From Wolfiporia cocos (Eukaryota > Basidiomycota > Agaricomycetes > Polyporales > Phaeolaceae), in contig JACCLO010000072.1 of NCBI GenBank assembly GCA_029448655.1, positions 1 through 50,423 of the forward strand: 50,423 bases of DNA. The letters are read 5' to 3'. Below are positions 20,890-30,673 of the stretch, piece by piece. The notes under the pieces were generated by a model. That model was not told where the DNA came from. It saw only the letters and a program-made list of their open reading frames with translations, and did no database searches. The number at the start of each line of letters is the position of its first letter. The stretch's first letter is position 1. The position numbers were made by a program, and so were the translations under genes.

Positions 20890-22330
20890 CGAATTACTGA
20901 AAGAAAAACCTGGCCAAGGGATTCATAGTCCCTTCAAAATCCCCGATGGCGTCACCATTCTTTTTCGTCCCAAAGAAAAGACGACGGGCCTACGACCCAT
21001 GCCAAGATTATCGATATCTGAACGAAGGGACAATAAAGAACGTCTATCCCTTGCACTTATCTCAGAGCTCTCGAAAAGCTAAAAGGGAGCGAAAGATTCT
21101 TTACGAAGATGGACCTTAGAGCAGGATACAACAATGTTCGAATCAAGAAAGGAGGACGAATGGAAGCAGCCTTCAAAACAAACCGAGGGTTATACGAACC
21201 CACGGTATGTTTTTCGGACTAATGCAACGGCAGGAACCTTTCAAGCAATGATGAATGAAATCCTGAAAGAAGAAATCCTCGAAGGATGGGTGCTTGTCTA
21301 ATGGACGACATCCTCATTTTCTCAGAAGACTGAGAAACACACAAGAACGAGAACGGCGAATCCTCAGAATTGGTGGAAACCACCCTCTTTGTGAAACCCG
21401 AGAAATGCGCCTTCGGCTCGACAGAGGTTGATTTCTTGGATAGTCATCAGCCCCGGGAAACATTCAGATGGACCCAGCGAAAACTCAAAGGAATTAAAGA
21501 GTGGCCGACCCCCCGAAATCTCAAAGGAAGTCAGCTCCTTTCTAGGATTTGCAAACTTTCTATCGGAAATTTATCGATCACTACTCAACGCACGCCCGAC
21601 CCCTGGTGGATCTCACGAAAACGGTCACAGGGACAGGATTCCAGTGGACGGATAAAGAACAAAAGGCGTTCGACTTCATGAAGCAGGCATTCACAACGGC
21701 GCCCGCACTAGGAACGCCAGACAAGGAGAAACCATTCATCCTCGAAACAGACGCATCTCAGTTTGCCACAGGGGCAGTGCTAAAACAGACAGATGAAACG
21801 GGGCGTGAACGGCCAGTGGGATATCTCTCACAATCCCTGACATCCACAGAACGGAACTACGAAATCTATGATCGCGAACTACTCGGAATAGTCCGAGCAC
21901 TAGAAGAATGGCGGCACCTGTTAGAAGGAGCACCGCATCGGATCTTGATCCGAAGCGATCATCAGAACCTGACGTACTGGAGAAGCGCACAGCGCCTAAA
22001 TCGGCGACAAGCGAGATGGCATCTATTCCTCTCGCAATTCGACCTGAAATTACAACACATCCCCGGGAGGAAACTAGTCATGGCCGACACATTGTCCAGG
22101 TTGTATCACCTAGACGAAAGCAACGAAGACAACGAGGGAATCACCATGATTCCAAATGAACTCGTCGTCCACGCAATCCAGATCCCGATCATCGATCGAA
22201 TCAAGAACGCCAACGATCGAGATGAATCTGCGGAACAGGCGATCCGTGCTCTAGGGGCACAGACGAATTCCCCGCAAGAACCACCGCAGATGAATGGCAA
22301 CAAACGGATGGGATACTGCTCTACAGGGGC
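20890..22330 (+). pseudogene. Chromovirus reverse transcriptase and RNase H, frameshifted
   Basis: RT is recognisable in pieces: a [13 protein letters not shown] start near 20950, [15 protein letters not shown] near 21110, and an MDDILIF active-site box near 21300 that is disrupted by a one-base loss just before it. From 21549 a long open frame gives the connection and an apparently intact RNase H: TDASQFATGAVL, then YEIYDRELLGIVRALEEWRH and SDHQNLTYW, ending near the HIPGRKLVMADTLSR segment. It is collinear with Ty3 pol. The polyprotein cannot be made as one chain from this copy. Confidence 0.85.
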
Positions 22331-23640
22331 AGGATGTACGTGCCAAAAGATGAGGGCCTTCGACGGGACGTCATTTCAAAATACCACGACACGATCCCGG
22401 CCGGACACCCTGGGATCTGGGGTACAACAGTACAGGTTAAGACCCACTTTTGGTGGCCTGACATGGGAACAATGATACCGGAATACGTCCGAGGCTGTGC
22501 AATCTGTCAACAGATGAAACCTGATAGGAACCCGCTAAAACCCCCTTTACAGCCAATACCGACACGAGAAGATGCTCTTCCATTTTCACAGTGCTCGGTC
22601 GACTTTGTCACCGATCTGCCGAAAGTCGGAAAATATGACTCCATGATGGTGATCGTCGACCATGGCCTGTCCTAAGGCGATCTCTCTCACCCCATGCGAC
22701 AAAATGATCACAAGTGAAGGAGTGGCAGAAATATTCCACCGGAAAATCTACTCGCAGTATGTATCCCCCGAAAAATCATCTCCGATAAGAGGGCCGCAAT
22801 TCGCATCAAAGCTCTTCAGAGAGTTATGCAGGTGCAAGGAACGGAATCAGCAATGAGTACAGCGTACCACCACAGACAGACGGACAAACGGAAAGGATGA
22901 ACCAAACAGATCGAAGTATACCTTCGAATTTATTGCATGAACAACCCTTTCCAATGGTCAACGATTACCTGACGTCGAATTTGCGCACAACATCAGACGA
23001 ACCGAAAAACCGGCCTGCGCCACTTGAAATAATCCTTGGTTATGTCCCAAGGGGATTCCCAGACTATGACAGGAATAGGGAACGTCCCGGCAGCAGTCGA
23101 CAGGATCAAGAAATCAAGGAGGTGCGAAGATGGCATTCATTGCACATGAACTAGCCCAGAAAAGAATGGCAGGACGATTCCTCCGAGAATTACCCTGGCT
23201 TGAGAAAGGAGACAAGGTCTGGCTTGAATGTGAGAACTTGATGATACCTACGAATCAAACAAGTTGGCACCAAGAAGAGGAAGGACCCTTCACCATCACG
23301 GAAAGATGGGGCCCACGGACCTACCGGCTGCAACTACCAACGAGCTGGAGAATTCACCCTGTCTTCCACGCCGCATTACTGAAACCATTCAGGAAACAAG
23401 GGTGCATGGACCCAATTATCTATCGGCCGCCACCTGATATCATCAAGGGACAAGAAGAATACGAAGTCGAAGCCATCCTGGCTGACAGATGGCGAGGAAA
23501 GAAGCATCAGTACTTCATCAATGGAAAGGCTATGCCACGCCGATAATTCCTTGGGAAGACGAGGGAATCTGGAGCATTCCAAGGAGAGCTGATAAAAGGC
23601 TACCACAGGAACGAGAGTCAGAACAACCCCGACACTCGAA
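22300..23640 (+). pseudogene. Chromovirus integrase with C-terminal chromodomain, frameshifted
   Basis: The HHCC zinc-binding part (KYHDTIPAGHPG ... CAICQQMK) at about 22360-22520 leads into the catalytic core. The first Asp is in CSVDFVTDLP, the second Asp region near 22785 (ISD/RGPQFAS) is broken by one base, and the Glu is in the QTDGQTERMNQ segment. From 23130 the frame carries GPFTITERWGPRTYRLQLP and then a chromodomain (EYEVEAILADRWRGKKHQYFI), whose last part WKGYATPIIPWEDEG is shifted by one base. A chromodomain directs insertion to marked chromatin and defines the chromovirus branch of Ty3 elements. Confidence 0.85.
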
Positions 23641-23643
23641 AAC

Positions 23644-24774
23644 ATGAACAGTCATAGTATGTCGACGACTCGCCACCAAGCTCCCCGTCGCACCACGACC
23701 CCCCAGGTGACGCGACCGTCGAGAAGGCCGACCGAGAGGTACGCACCAGAGAGGTACTCCCCCCAGCATCTGCAGATCAGACACGCCCTCCTCTGGTACA
23801 GGGCCGAGGGACCTTTTGCTGGCGAGACTGATGGCTGGTCGGCCCTCTTCGACATCGCGCAGGACCTCACCCACATATACAGCTCGTACCAGAACATCTA
23901 CCGAGGACCTTGTCCGAATGGAGGGGCAGATCAGGGTGCAGAGAGAGGGACTCGAATTACTCACCGACAGACTTATCGACAGATTGGCCGCCACCACAAC
24001 GGCCCGACTACGACACGCGCTCAACGACTTCGAGGATCGCGAGCACGTTACTCCCAACCGACCCGAATACATACCACGACCCGCCCGCTTTTTCACCACC
24101 GACGAACGACGCCGAGTTGCAAGGCCGTTTGATTTTATGGAAAGCGATAGAGTATTATTTCCACTGCCTACCGAGACTCAGAGGAGCCCGCCGAACAGGA
24201 GTTAGAGACCCGACGCCACGTATTCCTGGTATGGGAGGCAACGGGAGACGTGAACCACCTGCACGCCCGACGAGCCCTCGGGCTACCCCAGCTCGACAGC
24301 GAAGAGCGAATAGCACGCCGCCTATTCGACGATCTCCATCGGTGCAGAGCATTACCCGCGAGGAGTTTGAGCGAGGTGCGAGGGAGCACGAACGAGACAC
24401 CGCCTCCTTACCCACATGGGCGCACGGAACCTCCACCGAGCCGCACACCACTGGAGGTACAGACACAACGAATATCTCCGAGATATCCCTTCCCTACGAG
24501 TACCAGCAGAGGCCCTCGCCCGAACAACCCTGTCGACAATGTGGCTCCGCTAGCCACTGGATCCTCGACTGCCCCGACTACTATTTGCCGAGCTTGTGGG
24601 CTCAATCAACCAGGTCATCGACAGAATGAATGCCGCCAACACTTCGTATGGCGAACTCCTACAACCCCGTCCTCAGTGGAACGGTGACATCTACAACGAA
24701 GCAGGACGCCGAGGCTCTCTGAAGAGGGAGGCTTGGAGATTCGTCGAGGACGACGAATGCTTAGGAGGGAGCTG
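23644..24774 (+). pseudogene. Extra ORF with a zinc knuckle between pol and the 3' LTR
   Basis: After the pol stop a further gene of about 375 codons fills the space to the 3' LTR. Reading frames switch three or four times: 23644 to about 23900, then a helical stretch (VRMEGQIRVQREGLELLTDR) and later parts. Near its end a CCHC knuckle (CRQCGSASHWILDC, 24531-24572) appears. The C-terminal frame (ELVGSINQVIDRMNAANTSY ... EDDECLGGS) stops with TGA exactly at the start of the 3' LTR. The zinc knuckle suggests nucleic-acid binding, so this could be a second Gag-like or nucleocapsid-like protein. I do not recognise a named family. The last bases GGAGGGAG may also serve as polypurine tract. Confidence 0.6.
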
Positions 24775-25494
24775 ATGTTACGGTTATTTTGATTTTTCGA
24801 ATACTGGACAGAACTCACCACCGGGCGAATACGATACAGGGACTTGTTGCGCAACCAACCCCCTGGCTACTCGTGACTCTACTGGGCGCATCCCAGGTTG
24901 TACTAGTCATATAGGGCCTGTTTCACCTTTGGCAGATCCAACTCTGCCCTCAGTTTCATGTTCTATCATTTTTAGCTGATAGATGGTGTTCAACCACCAT
25001 CATTCCTACGCTATGTCTCAGATATAATCACTCCATACTTATCAAACTGTTTGGCACTATAGCGTAGATAGTAGCGGTGGACATCTGGGATCGGACTTGA
25101 CCCCTAAAACCCTAGCGTAGTATAAAAAGCTCATGTACTTACTGTCGAGGCTCTTCAGCTCGACCTTGTTGTATAACAAGAAGTCTTATACTCGTTCTCA
25201 AAACGTAGGAAACTAAGCTCAGTATTTCTCACTCGAGCAAACCGAACGACTAAGTCCTCGAAGTGCACACTGACTTCTCGGACTTAGGGCGAGTCTTATA
25301 TTCTATTCGATCCGCACCTGAACAGATTATATCCTCTAACGCGTATTGGATATTTATACGATCTCCTAGGAACTTCACCTAGGACTTGAAGGCATCTAAC
25401 GAGCATTTGCCTTGCATACGGCTATACGCCCACGTGCAGAAGAACGATCTATATTCGCGACTCGAATATACGAACGGGTATTCGACCCGTAACA
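24774..25494 (+). repeat. Chromovirus 3' LTR
   Basis: It begins TGTTACGG directly after the TGA of the extra ORF and ends CCCGTAACA; GGGAG follows as target duplication. It differs from the 5' LTR by many single-base changes and indels, so the insertion is not recent. A TATA-like TATAAAAA lies at 25121-25128. Confidence 0.88.
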
Positions 25495-25775
25495 GGGAGG
25501 GGGCTGCTGAATGCTACTGGTGTCTGCTGACTGAGAATGGCAACCTGACCAGGGTGGATTCTAACAGTTACTACTTGCTTCCCTCAATCGTGGTGCAAGA
25601 GGAAAGGGTCTGCATGCAACTATACGTTGAGTCTCACACTGCATGGGCAAGCACGCGGAGATGACGCTGACAGCTCTTCCATGGCCGTTGAGGACTCTGG
25701 TGCGACGGATGTGTCGGCCGAGCGGACGGGTGCGGACCAAGTCAAACGCATCATTATCAAGGAGCAGTATTGCTA
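25495..25775 (+). pseudogene. Right part of the transposon-interrupted host gene
   Basis: It begins at the chromovirus target duplication. The frame GAAECYWCLLTENGNLTRVD ... RVCMQLYVESHTAWAS is the in-frame continuation of the left part at 14935-15182 once both elements are excised. It stops at 25664, but an adjacent frame (25670-25770; DDADSSSMAVEDSG then RIIIKEQYC and a stop) also looks coding, so there is either a short intron or a frameshift. Family not recognised. Confidence 0.5.
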
Positions 25776-25830
25776 GACTGTCATGAGCATGTCACGACCA
25801 TGTGCCATAATAGCTTAAGTACTGAGACCC

Positions 25831-25925
25831 ACCGATGCCAACAGAGTTGGCATTGTGCCCTTTTGGTGCAATGGTTATTGCATTACGGCTGGAGAATTGT
25901 ATTGGGTCCACACCAGCACGTGATA
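25831..25925 (+). repeat. Second two-hairpin module, related to the family B LTR
   Basis: An 8-bp stem (ATGCCAAC/GTTGGCAT, 25835-25853), the word GCCCTTTTGG, a TGCAAT/ATTGCA stem (25867-25882), then TTGTATTGGGTCC and CACGTGATATA. The order and the single-stranded words match 10294-10391, while the stems differ. TGGTGCAATGG at 25865 fits a polymerase III A-box consensus. Confidence 0.55.
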
Positions 25926-25929
25926 TAGA

Positions 25930-26173
25930 CCAAATGCATCAATGAAATCGTTCACTACATCAAGATCAATGCCTACCTCGAGAAGCACAATATCCCCCAC
26001 TATGCTTTGGCTAAGATGCTGTACGGCGAGGACCTGGGGGAGACGTCCATTTTCCACGTCACCATATCTGCAACAGCCAAGTATATTAAGAATGGACCGC
26101 AGAATGAGCGAAGCCACATGCAAATCGTTCTCGACATTGTCAGAGAGCCAACATATCCATACAATATATGAGG
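25930..26173 (+). pseudogene. Coding fragment, unrecognised
   Basis: The plus frame CINEIVHYIKINAYLEKHNI ... ALAKMLYGEDLGETSIFHV ... SHMQIVLDIVREPTYPY runs about 80 codons from just after the two-hairpin module to a TGA near 26171 and reads like real protein. No start codon is in frame, so it is a fragment or an internal exon. The opposite strand has a longer open frame, which I judge to be its shadow. Confidence 0.35.
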
Positions 26174-26763
26174 AATCATCAACCTGTGGTGACCCGTTAA
26201 AACCATGCTTAGAGACATGTGAGCTGGGGTCATGCAATCCATACCGCTGACCACTGTGGCATATTGCTCGAGATTGTATTTGCATCGTGATACACAAGTT
26301 GCAATCATATGACTGCTCGGATCTCAAGCCGGTGTATACCGCCTTTCGATGCAGCACACAGCGTCAGATTTCAATGTGCAATATTACAATCTGGCCTTGC
26401 AGCTTGTTGCACCATCGAACATCTGCAAGTGTTGCTGCCCATATAATCACGACAAAGGTACATAATTCAAAACAGGTGCAAGGGAGTCATACATGTCTAA
26501 TGCAAAAAAAGGAAAGCACGGACCACCGCCAGTGTCTGGATTTAATTTAACTGGGCTGTGGCTGATCTGATGCCTCCGTATGCGACTTCAGACTGTCTGC
26601 ATGGTGTCCAGCGCGCAACAATGCATCGCTTGCAAATCACCGAAACCATGATCAGCCGTAGTATTTTTGGTTGTATGCATTGCTGGTATAGTCACATCGA
26701 GAATGGAAACTACATACAAATGTAGCGAGAGAAGGAGGAGTGAAGCATTCTTTGAAACAACGA
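26174..26763. other. No gene seen
   Basis: Only short open frames without protein character. It contains the downstream flank of the minus-strand kinase-like gene. Confidence 0.4.
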
Positions 26764-27360
26764 TCAGACATGGGTTTCTCGTGGCCACCACGAATCAAGC
26801 AGTTCGCGGTCATCCTCAGCTTCAATTGGACCACAGGGCCGACCAGGCCAACCGATGGACTCGTTGCGCATCGCAGGGTAGAATACCTGACTGGCTTTGC
26901 CCGCCCAATCAAAGTCGACAACCTTGATCTCCGCTTTTTCTTCGTCAACGATCCGCGCCATGATATTGCTCGACCTAAGGTCGCCGTGTACGAAGCCCTT
27001 TTTCTTGAGCAATTTCAGAACATTCTCCAATGATTCCCGTATAGCCTTACGGCACAGAGGGGTTAAATCACGTAAGAGGTCGTGTAAGCGCTTCCAATCC
27101 CCATCCAAGTGGTCCATGATGTAGGCAACAGGAGCACCTTCCAAGCAGACACACCCATGGAGGGTAGGCACGAGGCCTTCCTTCGCCAGAAGTCGATGTA
27201 TGTCTTCGCCATAGGAACCGCTGACAAGCTTGACAACCACAGGTGTCTGCTCCGGCAACTTCTCCCGTGCAGAGGTCGTCGACAACGTTGCTGTGAACAG
27301 CACTCGGTTGTTGAGATCGACGACAAGAGGCTTCTTGAATGTGAGGGTCCCAGTGCTTGG

Positions 27361-27396
27361 TTTGTCGGCAGCGGTGTCGGCAGCGGTGTCGGCATA
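27361..27396 (-). repeat. Short 12-bp minisatellite in the kinase-like gene
   Basis: The unit GGTGTCGGCAGC is present about three times in tandem and codes for a repeated Asp-Thr-Ala-Ala on the minus strand. Confidence 0.6.
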
Positions 27397-27856
27397 CAGC
27401 GTGCAGGATGAGTAGATTTGAGGGGTGCCACAAGGGAATGAGGGTGGTTCAGCGGTTGATGAAGCCAGCCTGTAGGACGACATTAACCTGATCCCACAGT
27501 GGCATTATTGTGTTGGGCAACGTACTCCTTCAGCTCCTCTACTCCTTTAGCGAGCGCATACAGCAACCGTGCGAGCTGATTCTGTCGCTCTTTGGTGACG
27601 TCTGGTAGCATACAATACATTGCACTTAGTGGTTCCACTATGTAATCCTCTCCATCATAAAAACCGCCCTGCATGGACAGATGGGGTCCTGTGTGATAAT
27701 CATAAGGGCGCCCAAGAACATGTATGTTTGGTTCAAAGTACATACCCAACAAGCATGGGAGAAACATTGGTGCACCCGCCTTCATGCACATCGAAGAGTT
27801 TTGACCACAATCGAGTAGTCGTGCGCCACTTGCATGTAGACGTCATAGCCAGTTTC

Positions 27857-28555
27857 TGTCACAGATTTGGGACATGCCACTATTTTTCCCGTATTTTTAC
27901 CTATTTATCTGGTATTTCTACAACCTTGTAGACATTTACGCTGCTAAGCGCCCGTCTACACGTACACGCAACCAAACAACACGTACACAACGCGGTATAC
28001 GTCCACTTGTCATAACAACACGTACATAACACGCTTGTACGCGTCAATGACTCAGCGGACTAACCTCCGGTGTCACGCGCCTTACTCATATCCCGATACC
28101 GGGCTATGTCAGTACAATTGGATAAGCGGCCCGCTCGTTATCACATGCCAATGACCTTACGATTACTCATATCCCGATCCCGGAATATAATAATCACATG
28201 CATGGCTTACTAACGTAGCTACAGCCACTTCCACAACATGGACCTACGGTCCAAACAAACGATCTTACTGGTGCGGCCATTACCGGCGCACATGGTCTAT
28301 GGTAGTTTACGACTAAACCATATTAGTTATGTCTGCGCACAGACCACCTTCATGTTTGGCTCCCTTACCGGTAACCAAACAAAACATGTATATAAGTAGG
28401 GCTATCACTGCGGATAAGCCTTAGATTTGTTCTCTGCATTCGCACAGTTACATACCATCTCTGCTTGCGCCCACTAGCCTCCTCACCAACCTTCTGCAAC
28501 ATCTTCAAGTCGTCTATAAGGTTATAGTGTGAGTCCCACAGTCTAGTCTGTGTCA
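27857..28555 (+). repeat. Family C solo LTR
   Basis: TGTCACAG...CTGTGTCA, 699 bp, with perfect 5-bp duplication GTTTC at 27852-27856 and 28556-28560. A TATA box TATATAAGTAGG is at 28389-28400. It lies antisense to the kinase-like gene, within coding sequence. A truncated relative is at 11056-11435. Confidence 0.9.
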
Positions 28556-29428
28556 GTTTCGCCCGCCTCACGCTTGTCCTCACGCAGGCAAACTGGGAAG
28601 ATCTCCTCCTCGTCCATGAACAACGTTGCATCCGGTTTGCATACGGCACGGTCGAGTTTGGGAAAAAATTTGTGGTTGAGCCTAAAGTTAGGGAGCAGTC
28701 CTTGAACACATTCGTTAAATTTCGCTGTGCGTGCGTTCTCATCGTCGAACGGGTTTCCCATCTCGTTGCACAATAAGGCGGCAGCACGGATGGAGGCAAC
28801 CGCGATAGGGTCATCGGTGGCTGAAGAAAGGTCTGTGCCAAGTCGAATTCGGAAAAGACGAAAGACATCGTGGAGCGTGCATATCGGCACACCGCTCTTT
28901 TCAACGGGACGCATACATAAGATGGCTGCGCGGGTTCTTTGTACGTCTGCCCACACGTCCGTCTTGGCAAATTCTGATGGTGCAGGGAGGGAGTTGAGCA
29001 GTACCCTGAAATAAAAGGCAAGGTTCGCATATTGTGTATTCAAATCATTCAGTTGTAACTCTTTTGAGTGCATGTCAGCTTGGGACTAGGGACGTCAGGA
29101 ATAGATAGCAAGCCTACTTGCCATATCTGGGTAATCATCTGGGATGTTGATATGTACTTCCAAGTACTGCATTTCACCCAACTCCTTCTCTCCAGGAGCA
29201 GAAGCTGCACTGACCACAAGTCCCATAATACTCATAGCGAGCTTAGCACCAACTGTACCAAGACCCTCCTCCTGCAGAAGCGGCAATATCTTTTTTTACA
29301 TGTTCAATCAAGCGGTTGACCTTTTTGGCTGCCTCCTCGACTAAGCTCTTTAGAGTTTTGTATTGAGGACGCGGCTTCTTGCGTGGTGATGATGGGGTGT
29401 CACTGGGACGTTTCAAACCCGATGACAT

Positions 29429-30670
29429 GACACCGTGCTTGGGCTTGGGAGGGGGAGGGCTGTGGTGGTGGCAGTCAATAGGAGAGATGCGAGTCTACCT
29501 ATCAGTAAGCAAGAGTCACCACGCTGCACTGGACGGCAACCAGTGCTCCGGTGACCATATATGCATGGTGTCCAGGGTCCCATGCTGACAAACCAGTGTG
29601 CCGACTCGCGGCATCGGTGGCGCTGGGCGTTTACGATCCATATTAATCCCTTCCAATTCACGGCAAGCTAGTACGCGATCACGAAGTCGACTCGCACTCA
29701 GAGTGAGAAGTCCGTTCATCTCGCGATCCCCGTCACCCAAATGCATCTGCACTAGCGAGGCACTTGTTCGCAAGGCACAGTGAGACACCACGCCCGTTCA
29801 TCTCGCAATGATCGTCTAGGCTCGTGAACCCTTCGTGAATGGTGCACCTAGCAAGTCCCCTTCACGCTTTCATGTGTGCTGCGCACAGGCACCATTCTGA
29901 TGCAGTTCCAGCCCACATAATGGCGGAGGTCGATAGCAAATCGGCTCACCAATGCGTGCTTTGATGCGTGCACAGCTGTGCTCATAGCCGATTTTATTGA
30001 GAAGTAAACCTAATCTTTCCGTGCCAAGAGACCCGCCGCAATGCCGTGAAACAATGTCTCAGGCTGTCGCCGTCATTGGATATAAACTTATGTTACGGGT
30101 GTCAGAGAGCGTGTTCGGCAATGATGGAAGAAGTAACCATTCAACGAGAGTGTGGAAAATGGAAGATAGTGTGGCGCGCGGGATGGGAAGAGAAGGGTGC
30201 CACACCGGCGAGGAGTGGCCGCGCCCCAACAGTGGTCGAGATGAGCCCGATGGATGCATAACACAAGGTGCTCTGTATCGAGACGGTATGAACAAAGGAA
30301 GCTGGGTAGCGAGGTGTCACGGCGAATACTTTAGCTTCCTCATGCTGCGTTGGAATGCTAGGTGGTTTTGCACGGGGTTATTGGCATACCATTGTTAGAA
30401 CAACAAGTTATTTGAGTATCGAATGCCGGATGACGGTAGTTAGGTGAGAGTTACATGCATTGCACATATCACCTTCCGCTTGCAATGGTCATGTAAACTA
30501 ACACTATCCCTTCTGAGGCGTGCGTGGACCGATCGCTTGTATACAGCTGTGTCTTGTTTCCTGTTTCATGCTACAGCTGCATGTGATGATCAACATGCAA
30601 TGATTTGTACTAGAGCGTTTGTGATATCGAGCGAACTCACCGCGTTCTCTACTATAACATGGTTGTATTC
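29429..30670. other. Intergenic, no gene assigned
   Basis: Only short open frames on both strands, with no motif I recognise. It should contain the promoter of the kinase-like gene on one side and the 3' flank of the large minus-strand gene on the other. Confidence 0.35.
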
Positions 30671-30673
30671 CTT

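Larger units (their letters stand above)
26764..29428 (-). pseudogene. Kinase-like gene broken by a solo LTR
   Basis: Reading on the minus strand, the gene starts at 29428 with a basic Ser/Pro-rich stretch and helices, continues through an all-helical N-terminal part (29070-28561), is interrupted by the LTR, and resumes at 27856. The C-terminal third (27483-26764) has protein-kinase landmarks: VVVKLVSG with the ATP-anchoring Lys, the catalytic loop FVHGDLRSSNIM and VVDFDWAG in place of DFG. The stop is at 26764. Three lesions are visible: a run of seven T (A on the coding strand) at 29291-29297 where the frame shifts, the LTR at 27857-28555, and a one-base shift near 27800. An intron at about 29069-29108 joins DMA to TDMHSKEL. 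Excision of the LTR with one GTTTC copy restores the frame across that site. The kinase fold resembles fungal-specific kinases; substrate unknown. Confidence 0.7.

Noticed and set aside
24573..24625. A second zinc knuckle (CRACGLNQPGHRQNEC) after the first in the extra ORF
   Set aside because: It is in another frame than both the first knuckle and the protein-like C-terminal sequence that follows, so it is probably a coincidental shadow.
25875..26357. A 160-codon minus frame
   Set aside because: The opposite strand reads far more like protein; this frame is judged its shadow.
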